Both the position numbers and the translations under genes were made by a program. From Termitomyces sp. T153 (lineage: Eukaryota > Basidiomycota > Agaricomycetes > Agaricales > Lyophyllaceae): DNA of 64,000 nucleotides. A model generated the notes under the pieces. That model was not told the origin of the DNA and did no database searches. It was given only the letters and a program-made list of their open reading frames with translations. This document shows, in pieces, positions 12,516 through 25,075 of this stretch. The stretch spans positions 310,001 through 374,000 of the forward strand of contig JACKQL020000053.1 in NCBI GenBank assembly GCA_018296165.2, in the 5' to 3' direction. Each line of letters starts with the position of its first letter. Position 1 is the first letter of the stretch.

Positions 12516-15133
12516 ATGACCGAGCACAGTGAAAAGACGCGCCCACCTAGCCTCGTCGCCCATGACCACGAATATACCACTGAGCTGTCAGAAACGCCTC
12601 AGTATTCTGATACCGATACTGCTACCAACTCATCTGATGAGTTTGACTGGGATGACGATGAGGACTCCAAAACACAGCAAGGAATGGTCAAGGCAAAACG
12701 CGGTAGAGCTTTGTGGTTGACCTTCATGAAATTGTCAAGAGTCGTTCGAGTTGTTTTGGTTGGCGCACTCGTTGCAGCCATTCTTATCACCCCGTTCATC
12801 GTTGTCGAGCTGAGGTTTAAGGGAAACCCTGTCAGTATTCAAGTCCATGTCTGGTCAATATGGTTGACCGTTACGTGGGCTGCGGCATGTGGCACTTATT
12901 TATTTGTCGATGCCATTCCACGGGTGATTCTCTTCGTCGTAAATATCTGTGGAGGTCATGTCGAGCGGCTCAAATTACAGATGGAGGTATGTCTTTAATC
13001 CTGAGAAATTGTGAGGCGCATCTTTGTGAGATCTTTCTAGCTCGTCATGGCCGTTTCTGGATGGCTCAAATTAGCCCTTGACATTTCGTGGGCTTGGATA
13101 AGCCTTTCGGTCATTCGAACCATTGATCATCCTTCTGGAAATTATTGGGTCATCGTTAATCGCGTAATGCAGGTGTGTAAGAGAACAATATCCGTATCGC
13201 TTCATTTCAACGTTGTTACAGGCTATGTTCGCTTCAAGCATAATTCTTCTAGTGGAGAAGTTGTTCTTGCACTTCGTTGCAATCAATTTTCACCAAAAGG
13301 CACTTGCAGAGCGACTCGAGGAGAATCGTCTTGGTCTCAAGGCATTGGATAGACTCTCAAATGCACATCCAGTTCCTAACAAGAAATCACCTTACACCAA
13401 ACGTGGTCATAAAAGCCCTTCGGCGTCCGTTGACTTTTTCAATGTGATGAATCGAGGCCATAAGCCTGCTCAGAATAGCCAAGAAGGTTCTTCAGCGGAG
13501 GGGGATGGACATATCATAAACATCGAAAAGACCAAGCGCCGAAAGAATGGCCGTCCGCGCAAAAACAAGGACATGGCCAGCATCATCGTTGACCAGGTAT
13601 GAACTGCCTGGATTCCTCTTTGTAGCCCAGCTTACACCTTCGAAGGTCGGCGGAGCGATCGGTGCTGTAGCTTTGAAGTCTTCTAAGTTCAACAGAGAAG
13701 GAGAGATCGGTGGTTTATATTCTGCCAGACGGCTCGCGAGGAAGTTGTTCAGTGCCCTTAGTGATGTTAATCCACCACGGTCTCATTTGATCGTTGAAGG
13801 TGTGTGTGATTCTTTTTTTCGCTTCGTCTTTCTTTTCAGAACTTACCAAGAATGGTAGATTTTTATCCTTATTTTCGTTCAATCACAGAGGCCGTATGTC
13901 AAAGTTGCAATATCGTATGTCGTCTCATCAATTTTCGATAGCACGATGCCTTCGCTCTGTTTGACAAGGATGAAAATGGCGACATCTCGAAGAGGGAAAT
14001 GCGAGAAGCTGTGCAAAGGATATACCGAGAGCGTAAATCTCTGGTATTGAGCCTCAAGGTGGCTCCATTCCTTTTGAATATTGCAAGAAGATACTTATGC
14101 ACAATCTAGGACGTCAGTTCTGTTGTTGCTAAATTAGACGCGGTACTTTTATCGATCGCATTAATTGGCATTATATTTGCTTGTCTTCTCATTTTTAACC
14201 GGACAAATACTTTATCGTCCCTCGTGCCGCTCGCAACTATAATTCTTGGATTTTCCTTCATCTTCGGACATTCTGCCCAAACCCTTTTCGAATCAGTTGA
14301 GTGTGCCTGCCTCTCGTCATCATTGGTTGGCTTACGCTAGTGGGTACAGTTGATATTCATTTTCTCAACGCATGTTTTTGACGTTGGTGATCTGGTGATG
14401 ATAGACGACCAGGTACGCATTTCGTTTTGTCGTCGGTTTAATTAGAGTTGAAAAGACATTCAGGTCTTATATGTCAGGGAGTTTGGTTTATTCTCCACAA
14501 CTTTTCGTCGAGTGGATGGTCAGGAAATCATCGCACCAAATGCTCTTCTTGCAAGTTCCAAGTTGGTTCATAACTTGCGTCGGAGCAAATCGATGTGAGT
14601 CATACACAATGACCTATGGAGCCATCATCTTCATACTTCCCAAGGTGGGAGTCCACGAAACTGACCATCTCCTACAACACCCCTTTGGAAACTATTGAAC
14701 AGATCAAAACTCGGATTAATGCTTATGTGAATACCAATAATCGCGAATGGTCAGGCTGTGGTCTCAACATAGATAAAATGGAGTACCAAAATGCAATCAC
14801 CCTTGTTGTGGCCATGGAACGTAAGTTCCTCCTATCCTTTGAGATAGGTCATCTATCTCAACCTGGGTTTTATAAACAGACCGTCCGAACTGGCAAGATT
14901 GGGGTGGACGATGGACACGCCGCAACTTGTTTATGCGCAATCTCAAGCAAATCCTGGAGGATCTTGATGTGGAGTATACAATGCCTGTCCAACCCGTGCT
15001 CACGTCCCAACCTTTTCGTTCGAACGGGCATGATGTAGAAGCGATGGGAAATGCAGGTACATTCCAACAAAGTGATTTTGGAGCAGGAAAATCATTAAGA
15101 GAAGGCGTGAGCAGCTTTGCATCCTCCCGATAA
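12516..15133 (+). CDS. EF-hand mechanosensitive ion channel, MscS family
   Basis: Predicted endomembrane or plasma-membrane MscS-type channel, like the fission yeast Msy1/Msy2 group, which act in hypo-osmotic calcium responses. After an acidic N-terminus (DEFDWDDDEDSK) come several transmembrane helices (VVLVGALVAAILITPFIVV; VWSIWLTVTWAAACGTYLF; further helices through about 13280). A basic disordered loop is followed by a single EF-hand, FDKDENGDISKREM, with Asp/Asn at the calcium positions. Two more helices precede the MscS pore and beta domain (LVPLATIILGFSFIFGHSAQ; THVFDVGDLVMIDDQ; TTFRRVDGQEIIAPNALL). The protein ends in a Ser/Gly-rich tail at 15133. Splice joins are consistent, including the EF-hand exon that starts at 13945 after TCGATAG. 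Confidence 0.92.
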
Positions 15134-15275
15134 ATGCCTAGACTTAATCTTTATACATCTTGGCAATTATATGGTTGAAACTACAAGGCAGAGACGAAAA
15201 AATAATAAATAGGTACATTACCAATGAAGAATCAGCAAGCGTTGACGCGGCCAATGATTCGAGAGAAAAAGAAAA

Positions 15276-15745
15276 TCAGACATCCGAAGGAAGGTCATTT
15301 AAACTCGCATTGTGCCAACTCCCGCTTCCCATCCAGCGTACCATATCGCGGCCCACTCTCTCCTGTGCCTTTTGGATTCACATTAGTATGAGGAGATTAT
15401 ATATGTTCAGCATTTGAGGAATACCCCTTTCAAAGAGGGCACTAGAGTGGAAACTACGAATGTAAGGAGTATTTCATCATATAAAACGTGGTACTTTATT
15501 TCAATAATTTGAATGAAAGTCGGAATGCTAACCTACGAACAACGGCGAACGGCGCGTATAGTACGACTCGGCTGAAGGAAGACAAGTGAACATTCTATTA
15601 CACATGACAACAAGAAGAAGGTCGGATTCAGACAAAAGGCACTGGCAAGTACACTTTGCACTCCTCTAGAATGCAGATCTGCTGCGAACAGATCAACTCT
15701 ATCGCTCGTCAAGGTCGTATAGGACGGGGAAGAGAATAAAGTCAT
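15276..15745 (-). CDS. Tentative small hypothetical protein
   Basis: I do not recognise this family. A splice-consistent model starts at ATG 15745 (MTLFSSPSYTTLTSDR), directly after what looks like a 5'-UTR intron (GTGAGTACTC...TTTCAAG, about 15746-15784). Internal exons lead to a last exon with the frame ERAQERVGRDMVRWMGSG and a stop at 15276-15278. The intron before the last exon has a strong branch site, ATACTAAT. The first internal donor is weak (GTGCAA), and an alternative splice pair would end in another frame, so the inner exons are unsure. It lies between the convergent channel gene (stop 15133) and the divergent EAF1 gene (start 15997). Confidence 0.4.
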
Positions 15746-15996
15746 CTTGAAATATGGAAAAATGTAACTTGAGAGAGTACTCACGGAAGCGCTTGAAACT
15801 TAAAGCTTAAAGACCGGTGGCGAGAAGTCAAAAATATACTTTCGAAAATATCTAAATAAAAAAATACCGAGTTTTTGTTTGGCATTGTTGTATAATAATC
15901 ACCTGATCTGAATATGGCCACTATTTCTCCTTAATAGGCAATTCTCTTCTCTTCCTTCAGAACAGAACGCTTGGAGAGCCACACGAGTTGTTTAGA

Positions 15997-18900
15997 TGCA
16001 TCCCAGATCTGTAGAAGAACTTATCGAAGAACGTGTCGCAAAACTTGCGTATGTGCTGAATCTTTACTTGAGGCATTTCGAAATTGATCGATCTCTCTAG
16101 CGCTATTGCACGACGTCGAAATGTCTTGTTACGCGAAATGCACCAGATGATTTGTCGCAGAAGGAATATCGGGTCAATACTTCCTCTTGATGAAGACGAA
16201 AAGGACTTGAACAAGTTCATACTTCGATTCCAGATGACGGAGGACGAGTAATACGTTTATTTTATTATGCTTCCTCGTGTTCTGATAGTGCGCAGTGTTG
16301 AAACAGGTAGTATATGTCATCTTGACGACCAAGCAATTCCTCTAGCTCCCTCCCCACAATCTCAAGCTTTATCTCTGTCAAAGCGGACGTCCGGTCGCCT
16401 TGTCCATGGTACTACGTCTCCGAAACCACAAGAATGTCCTCCCACCCTTTCCCCGTCTGAGCGTATGAAGTCAAGGCATCTTTCTAGGGAAACTACAGAG
16501 TTCATAATGGCGGACGCATCAACGATTCCTTCTTTGCCGAAAGAAGCAGATGACAGCGATGACGAGCTCAACCTGTTCAAAAAATCTCCGCCACGACTCG
16601 TAGAACCTAAACATCGTCCACTTAGGGATCATATAATGACTACGGCCCTGGAGCCGCAGCCGAACGCGGTTAAGTTAGTGGTTGAAGAAGGAAGTCACAT
16701 TCCACCTATAACCTCAGAGATGGAACCTGGGATAGACGCCCCTGTACCAGGTCCTTCGCAGGTTTCACGACAAGTGTTCCCCACTACGCTTGTCACGTCG
16801 GGGGACTCTTGGAATGTGAGACTTGGACAATTCGAAGAGGCTTTGCCACAGAAAGCTATTGCTTCAGTCTCTCCGGCTGCCGCGCACAAGTCCGGTGATC
16901 CCGCGCTGCTGTCCAATGCTCACGTTGCTTCATTCCCAGCGATTCCAACTCCCTCAAGAAAAACCATTGTCGTTACTTCCCTACCCTCTGCAGCCCCGGA
17001 ACCGGACTATACTTTTCCTGGAGCCCCATCTCCGCAACCAATAACCCCCATACCCAAGGATCTACCCCAACGCCTCCACCAATTTCAATCAGAGTTTACG
17101 CTCCCGCCCCTCAAGTCTTTGAATCCCGATTATAAGAAGTCAAAATCTTTGAAGCGTAGACGAGAGAAGGAGCGCGAGGCCGGATTCAAAGAAGGGCGGA
17201 AAGATGATTGGGGACCCATGGGACTGAATAAATGGGCCGCTATTGTCAACGCAAACCCTGTTTGGAAGAAGGTTGCTCGTGCATCCAAATGCCTTACTAC
17301 ACGGGAATGGGTGGTATGTAAATTCTGTATGTGGCACTCCCCTTTTGAACTTGTTACAGGTTGCCATGGCTGAGCTGCGCCTCGTTAGAGCTATCGATAG
17401 AATCGAGCTATTGAAACGAGAAGGTCGTTGGAGTTTTCGTCAACCTAAGAAACAAAGAGCGATTGGCGGGGTTCCAAAGACCCACTGGGATTACCTTATG
17501 GACGAGATGGCGAGTCAAGATGTTTCGCAATTTATGCCTTATTTTTACAATTCCTTTAGAGATGGATGCGTGTCGATTTCCGCGAGGAACGAAGGTGGAA
17601 GCTTGCTTTGGCGTACAACATATCGGCAGACGTTCTTGATTGGCATGCTGCTGGTACGAAGGAAGTTCGTGTGGCCAAGGGTATCTGTGTCCGCTGGAAG
17701 CGAGGATGTCCAGAGGAACCTCAAAACGAAATGGTCGTGGATCACGATGTGAATCTTGACCATAGTGCCGACCATGCAAAAACGGAAGTTGACATTGAAG
17801 AAATCCAACCTAACGAAGGAATGTCACTTTTGGGCGTCGACTACGGTTCCGAGGACGAAGACGAAGACGAAGACAACGACGAGGACGCAGACCACGAGTC
17901 GCGAAACGTAACTGATGCACTTGAACCTCGTACCTTGATCGCGTCCATTCTCGAGGATGCCGATGCGAAGGACGTTCCAATCGATGCTCAGGTTTTGCAG
18001 CCAAAGACAGAAGAGATAGAGGACCTGTCAGCATTAATCAAGTTTGAGCCCATTAACGATGCTGGGATCAATCAGAGGAGCATGATTCTTGATGATATCA
18101 AGCCCGATACTAGTGGACTCAAGTTGACATCACACGATCCTGTATTAGCGTTTCAACCTACTCCATCGTCTAATGGTGGCGATACCGACACTTCTCCGGG
18201 ATCCCTGAAGCAAGGGAAATCTAACATATACGCGCCTTTCCGCGAAATCATCGCATATTCAGAGGACAACAAACTTTTCCTTGATCTGGAGGAATTTGAT
18301 GTATCCAAGTTCGATGTACCTTTGAAAACCGTGAAAGAAGCTGCGCCCTCTCCTCCGGGACTGGAATCAATTTTTCCTGACCTGCACATCTTGGATTTTG
18401 ATTTGACGCCAGTTGTGCAAAGTGTTGAGGGAAGGAAACGACCCGAAAGGAAAATCGACCGTGACGATCCCAACAAAAGACCTGATGATATACTATCTAC
18501 AAAGCTTTATCCTACTGGAGATTTCATGACATCCAAACCCACTCTCATTGGACCGCTTCGTCCATCAAGGAACTGGAAAGGAGGTCAATGGCTGTCTTTG
18601 GATGACAGCGCTGTTGTGCCCGAATCTGACTTTCCTGTCAAGAATGATGACAGCGTCAGCGGTACGTCGTCGGTTCACTGTTTCTGAGAGTCCTTTGTTG
18701 AACCTGTCAACTAGACTTGTTTGATGGTCGATTCAATAGCGGACCATCATTGATTGCGCTCCAGTTGCAGACTGCATTCATGAAGGACAAAGAACTTCGG
18801 AAGCGTAGTGATCATCTATGGAGTAATGTTGATGATTCCCTCCTCAAATCTCTTTGTGACCGATATCCAAATAATTGGGCATTGATTTCAGAATGCTTTA

Positions 18901-20169
18901 ACGCTTCTCGTCTGACAGTTCCAACGGACAAAAGAACCCTTCGAGACTGCCTGGATCGGTGGAGAGAGAAATGGGGACCGGAGGGCCGGCGAATGCTCGA
19001 AACATCTTCTGCAGCCGAGGCTACACCACCGCCGACTTCTCAAATGACAACTCGCGGTGTCAAACGACTTGCAAGCGCGAGCATCTCAAGTGTCTCCCCA
19101 AGCGGAATGCCTGCTGGGAGTGAGCCGCGAAAGAAACGGCGACATGCTCTGGTCTTGGAGACTATTCGTAAGGCAGGCAAGAAGCGTGCTGAAGCTTTAC
19201 AAAAGGCTCAATGTAAGCTGCCTTGCGTTTTATCTACGAGTTCGGTCTCAAGGTTTTTACCCTTCTGCCAATAGCACAACGAAAGACTTCAGGTGTTCAC
19301 GAGACGCATGTACAGTACAGTAAACTTCCGAAGCGAACGCCCGCAGAACTGAGTCGTGTCAAAGCTGATAAAGAGGCGCTGGCACTCCAAGAACTGCAAA
19401 CTCGCAAGAGGCAAGAAGAAATTGCTCGGCTCAACAGGATGCCGAATGGGCAGGGACCTCTGGTAAGTATCAATGAATGGTGCTCAACAATTAATCTGAC
19501 ATAAAGCAGCAGACAGTGCCGCAACAAGCATCCCAGTCACAGCTGCAATCACAAGCTGCGCCGGTAATGCAACGACCACCCGGAACAAGCATGCCTGCCC
19601 AGGTGGTTCCACAGATACGGAATCAAGTCAACATTTCGCAGCAACAGAGGACGAGCACGCCAGCCATGCAGACAGGTCGACTTACACAACAGCAGCTTCT
19701 TCAAGCTCAAGCACGAGCAGCGCAGCAGCAGGTTTTAGCCCATGCGCAAAACCATATTCAAACGAACGGTGTAAACGGCAATGTTTCTGGAACAAATTCT
19801 CACTTGTCGCCGTCGTCATATGTGAACCGAGACGTTGCATTGTCTGGTTCACCTCCGCATAACTCCGCCGTGACGTCTGCAGTCAATTCGCCCCGACCTC
19901 CCTCGGCTCAAGCTCAAGCCCACCCAATGCCGCTGCAGGTTCCAGGGAACGCAGGGTCACGCGGAACATATTACCTACCTAACCTTTCGAGTGTTCAAGG
20001 GTATACGACAGAACAGCTTCAGACTGCCCTCCGGTTGACACAGGTGAGAAGATCCGAACCCTCCGCGATGCTGGCTGACAACGTCGACAGCAACAAGCAC
20101 AAGGTTTCACGAACCCATCATAATGCACGGAGCGAATTTGCCGTCCATGTGACAAGTGACCCTAAATAG
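15997..20169 (+). CDS. EAF1: NuA4 histone acetyltransferase scaffold Eaf1/Vid21
   Basis: Eaf1 (Vid21) is the platform subunit that assembles the NuA4 histone H4/H2A acetyltransferase. It starts at 15997 ([17 protein letters not shown]) with the conserved N-terminal helix. A long disordered region follows, then the HSA domain that binds actin and Arp4 ([11 protein letters not shown] joined to [19 protein letters not shown], 17480-17700). Next are an acidic stretch (17850-17900), a SANT/Myb domain ([21 protein letters not shown], 18830-18990) and a Gln/Ala/Pro-rich C-terminus ending at 20169. The domain order HSA then SANT without an ATPase is that of Eaf1. The HSA coding sequence is interrupted by a GC-AG intron (17510-17559): only that donor keeps the reading frame. 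Splicing near 19220 and 19460-19510 uses ordinary introns. Confidence 0.87.
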
Positions 20170-20420
20170 GAATAGTCTCGGCGTCGTTTTGTGCTAAAAT
20201 ACATGCTACAATAGTACAAATAATCAGATCAACTTTGTCTCTCCTCTTTTTGATTTACTACCATTGACATTTGTCTCCTGCCTCGACGGATCCATTCCAA
20301 CTGACAGAAAGCGTTTTTTGAAGTAGGCGATCCTATCTTCCTGATCGTGGCCGCGTGTCCGACTCTTTAGTCATCTTTCAGACTTCCACAGCTTCCGTCT
20401 TTTCCCCACTTCTCCCCGCC

Positions 20421-23231
20421 ATGGCCTCCAACGTCCAGGGAAACGTCGGTTATGATCCTCTACCATTAACCAACGATGATCACCCTACAAATTCACTCTA
20501 CAACGCGCCTCCGTCGCCATCCTCAGCTTCTTTTCATACCCCGCAATTAAATCCAACGGATCTGGGTGTCGATTCTGCTGGCTTTCCCCTTGGTGCCGCT
20601 CAGCCACGCTTTCTCGGCGCTGCCCTTTACGACGACGCTGGCGCCCCACAAGCCCGTAATTCCTATGCCTCTACACACAACACTAACCTCTTCGGAGGTG
20701 GCTCTGAATATAATGGATCTGTTTATGCGCTCAATGACACCCTGGGTGCCACCCCACTTAACCATGGCCCTTACGCTGGTGGCTATAGAGATGATCCCAC
20801 TGAATCTTTCGGCAACCACGCTATGTCTCCTATGGGACCGCCACGAGGCCGTCTTATCGAGGAAAAACGCGCAGTTTATGCCCCTCCGCGCGTAAAATCA
20901 AAACGCAACATCATCATCCTGGCTGCACTTGCTGCCTTCCTCCTTATAATATTTGCAATTGTGATCCCCATCTATTTCGCTATTATAAAACCACATAGTA
21001 ATAAAAATTCCGACACCGATACCTCGGATTCTACAGTCAAACCCTCCGCCACTACCACTGGGGCACCTACAGTGGCTGCTGTCGTCACAGGAGGTGATGG
21101 CAGTAAGGTGACGATGGACGATGGAACTACCTTCATCTACCACAATTCCTTCGGTGGTCATTGGTACTGGGATGAAAATGATCCGTTCAATGACGGCGCA
21201 AGAGCTCAGTCATGGTCTCCGGCTCTGAATGAAACCTTTCGATATGGAATTGACAAGATACGCGGGTAATTATATTTTGAACACATTGCGCGCTGATCTT
21301 TTGCTTACTTTATGCCAATAGAGTCAATCTCGGTGGATGGCTGAACACAGAACCTGTACGAAGTTTTTTCTCTCTCTTATTTCTATGTTGTTGACCTCCT
21401 TTAAGTTCATGCAAGTTGTATCATTTCCTTTACCTTGAATTAGTCATTCATCAATCATTGTCGAGCAGAGTGCCAGCCCTTTTTGAACCATACTTGTCGA
21501 ATACACAACCGGCTGTGGACGAATGGACTCTTAGTGAAGCAATGAGAAGTGACACGGCCAACGGAGGGATAACTCAGTTGGAGGACCACTACAAAACTTT
21601 CATTGTGCGTACGATTTCACCCTTGGGAATATTCGCCTTATCATTTTTCATTCCCTAGACGGAGAAAGACTTCGCTGAAATTGCAGGGGCTGGCCTGAAT
21701 TACGTGCGGATACCGCTCGGATATTGGGCGATTGAGGTACGCGATGGCGAGCCGTTTCTGGAGAAAACGTCCTGGATGTAGGTTTTGAAGATCTTAAGAT
21801 AATTCTCAGTCATCCTCTTATCTGACATCGTAGATATTTCCTGAAAGCCATCAAGTGGGCAAGAAAGTATGGTATTCGTATCAATCTCGATTTACACGCT
21901 GCGCCTGGAAGTCAAAACGGCTGGAATCACTCAGGACGTTTAGGAACAATTAACGTCTTGAATGGCCCCATGGGCTACGCAAACGCTCAACGAACACTCG
22001 ACTACATCCGTATTCTCGCAGAATTTATTTCGCAACCTCAATACAGTAGCGTTGTTACCATGTTTGGAATCCTCAATGAACCACAAGGCCCCACTGTTGG
22101 CCAAGATGCTCTAGCGCGATTGTCAGTGGTTTTATCCAATTGACTCTCAATTTGTTGATTATGTTGACAGTTATATGGAAGCCTATAACATTGTTCGCAA
22201 TGCCGGAGGTATTGGTGAAAACAAAGGACCCTTTATTTCTTTTCATGATGGGTTTCTTCCTCGCAGCCAGTGGGCTGGTGAATTTCCCAATGCAGATCGT
22301 ATGAGCATTGATACCCATCCATATATCTGTTTCGGCACTCAATCTTCAGCTCCTATGTCATCGTATAAGAATACGCCATGCACAACTTGGGGTGGTCTTG
22401 TCAACACATCGTCAGCCAACTTGGGCTTGACCACGGCTGGAGAATTTAGCAATGCTGTCACGGATTGTGGACTTTGGCTCAACGGCGTCAATCTTGGTAC
22501 GAGGTACGAGGGGACATATCCCGGTTCAGGCCAAAGTGTTGGTAGCTGTTCAACTTGGACGGACTGGCAGAATTGGGATGCTCCTACGAAGTCTGCAATC
22601 AAGAATTTCGCGTTGGCTAGTATGGATGCTCTCCAGGTCAATATCTTCATCACTATCTTGTCAGTCACTGACGTATTTCTCGCATCAGGATTACTTCTTC
22701 TGGACATGGAAAATAGGCAACTCCAGTGTGACTGGCAAAGTCGAAACACCTCACTGGTCGTATCAATTGGGACTCGAAAACGGTTGGATGCCTACCGATC
22801 CTCGGGCTGCAATAGGTTTTTGTGGAAATACGGATCCTTGGTCACCTCCCCTCGCAGCTTGGCAAACTGGGGGTGCAGGCGCCGGTGACATCCCTGCGAG
22901 TGTGACGTCGGCTTTAGCTTGGCCGCCTGCAACACTTAGCACTGGCGGTCCCGTTGTCTCCCTTCCGGCTTATACCCCAACTGGGACAGTTGTCACCCTT
23001 CCCGTTCCATCTTTTACTCAATCCTCCAAGACTACTGCTACTATCAACGCTGGTAGCGGTTGGGCCAACTCTGCAGACACTGCGGGAATGTTCGTTGCCA
23101 TACCTACGTGCAGCTACCTTGACCCTTGGATTGGTCCGACTGCCTCTCCGCCTTCACCTTTGTGCTCTTCTGCTGCTCACCGGCGGTCTGAACCATCTGA
23201 ACCAAATTTAACACCAACACCATCCGCATAA
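20421..23231 (+). CDS. GH5 glucan 1,3-beta-glucosidase, membrane-anchored
   Basis: Exo-beta-1,3-glucanase of glycoside hydrolase family 5 (Exg group, subfamily 9), acting on cell-wall glucan. From ATG 20421 it has about 160 cytosolic, Pro/Ser-rich residues, one transmembrane helix (IIILAALAAFLLIIFAIVI, about residues 163-190) and an outside catalytic domain, a type II anchor as in fungal ExgD-like enzymes. Catalytic landmarks are VNLGGWLNTEP at entry, IRINLDLHAAPGSQNGWNHS, the acid/base Glu in MFGILNEPQG, and the nucleophile Glu in AGEFSNAVTDCGLW. DYFFWTWKIGNS and WSYQLGLENGWMP close the barrel. A Ser/Thr/Pro-rich C-terminal tail follows and ends at 23231. Eight or so short introns split the gene; no break is seen. 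Confidence 0.93.
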
Positions 23232-23645
23232 TACCCCATCTTACGACATAGGATATCGTACTTTGTATGTATATTGGAATTTGGAATTGGACTTTGACTT
23301 TTACTTTACCACCACATTCGCTTTGAATCGCGTTTATTAGATTCATTGCTTTGATAGATTGTTTTGACTGCGGACATCTTGGGACTATCACATCACACAA
23401 TCATTACACCCATTACTATTCGTTGATTGCAAGTTAGAACTAGTGCATATCATCTATGCACGCGTTTTTCAGACGCTCCAGAATCCAATCACTTTGGATA
23501 GCCTTGCCAAATGGCAACACTGGTATGTAATACATATTGCAGTCTAAGGTTGGTTGCAACCTGTCGCAATACAAATGCATCTCATGTCAAGAACAAGCGT
23601 GTAGCGCCTGGATTTATCTGGATATGATTGGAATTGATACATAAA
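23232..23645. other. Intergenic / 3' UTR space
   Basis: About 410 bases downstream of the GH5 stop. No gene, repeat or RNA structure is evident; part is presumably the 3' UTR of the GH5 gene and of the convergent small gene. Confidence 0.4.
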
Positions 23646-23975
23646 CTAATGTTCTCCACTAGTCGTAGCGTATCGATCTTCCAGATCTTCCTGCCCTCCA
23701 AAGCCTCCTTCGAAATCTCTATCCAATGTTTGCACTGCATTTTCCTTGGTGTTTTTCACGTCCGAATCATTACGAATCTCACCCAATTGAACCTGCTCCT
23801 GAAACGTAATTGAGTACAATCGCTCAGACATCAACTTCTGGACTACATAGGCTCCACCTTTTCCCGGATCAACCGTGCTTCTCCTTGCTCTTTCGCCTGA
23901 AATGTCTTATCCTGTATCTATGCATGAGTGTCGTGGCATACAGGATAGATGTCAACTGACCTGTGCTACTGACAT
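23646..23975 (-). CDS. Tentative small hydrophilic protein
   Basis: Unrecognised family. The main exon reads on the minus strand to a stop at 23646-23648 and is strongly hydrophilic and charged (RLYSITFQEQVQLGEIRN, then GGFGGQEDLEDRYATTSGEH), with normal codon use and an open frame back to about 23893. A probable first exon starts at ATG 23975 (MSVAQ), followed by an intron whose donor is uncertain. Splicing CAG|GTCAGT to the nearest acceptor gives a different frame, so either a donor 4 bases downstream is used or the second exon begins after TTTCAG near 23896. Two in-frame Met codons (23834, 23831) are alternative starts. Confidence 0.42.
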
Positions 23976-25075
23976 GATGAAGTTGAAGAAGTGAGACGAA
24001 AGGAATGCGAAATCTGTTAAGGCCTGAGGCCTGATCAGTCCTAGTGACCTCAAATCACCGGTTGCCAAGTTCACTTTTGACTTTGCGCAAATCTTGTTAT
24101 AAATTATTTATGTAGTTGTATAACGTAAACAAGGTTTAGGCTCCAAACTTGACAAATAGTTGGTACATCGGCCTTGATGACGAGACCATGAACATATACC
24201 ACCTATTATTTACTATCCACTATTCGGCTTGACAGGAAACTCTTCGGAATATCGTTCTTTTCTCCATCAACATCAAACAAGAACAAGTGAACGCTATTAT
24301 TGACTCAGCTTGGTGGAAGCACAGAGATCTCCAACGCCGATAAAACATCGTTCAGACTTGAACTTGTCTGGTTAAGCTCACGGTTAAGCAGAGGGTTTTG
24401 TTAGGATCCTCACGATAGAGGTTTGATCAAGGTTCAGCATAGGGTTGCTTTAATCTCCATAAATCTCTTGTAGCCTAGAGTGGTTATCAAGGTTGTAATT
24501 ATCTCTATCTGTACCTTCGGGCACAGGTTCAGTCTCACCGTTGGCAGGGATTTTTCCGATGTCAGGGATATCTCCGAGGGTACGTGCCTTCCAACAAGCT
24601 GCTGGGGTCACTATAGCGTTCACTGTCAAGAAGACTGAAGTCAGATTATCCTCTTTAAACCACGCGGTATTGCCACCTGAACCGAGAGTGTTGATTTTAC
24701 TCTCCGCATGGATTGTTCGTGAACTAGAGTCTTTGTCTCTTGGGACAAAGGCTCAATTGTCAGATGATTGATCCTCCGACATTAGAGCACCGAATATCGA
24801 CCATATTCCCCGGTATACTCAGTCTCATGGTCGAGTGCCTCATGCACAGCTGATGAGGGTCATGCCCTGCTCCATGGCTTGATTGCTCTGTCGTATGGTT
24901 ATTTCTGGGTTATCTCACGCGGAAACTAAGCCATGTGGGACATGAAGGTCAAAGGTTGAAGGCTGAAATGCGACTAGAGATCCCGTGGTGACAGTTGGTA
25001 ACAGCAGTCATTTTGCTATAAAGACCTTGTTCGCTGCCATAACTTTCGTACATTTTACCCAGTCAAGCAAGTTTC
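23976..25075. other. Intergenic, upstream region of the GH55 gene
   Basis: About 1.1 kb with no gene I can support; a 76-codon frame at 24541-24771 has no family likeness. The last part is the GH55 promoter. Short repeated motifs such as CAAGGTT and AGGGTT recur around 24370-24490 but form no clear array. Confidence 0.4.
25017..25022 (+). promoter_or_regulatory. TATA box of the GH55 gene
   Basis: TATAAA in the context TTTTGCTATAAAGACC, 54 bases before the ATG at 25076. This spacing leaves room for a short 5' UTR and suits a strongly inducible secreted hydrolase. Assigned from position and sequence only. Confidence 0.55.

Noticed and set aside
24541..24771. 76-codon + frame upstream of the GH55 gene
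   Set aside because: No domain, no splice context and not conserved in composition with neighbours; more likely chance in the promoter region.
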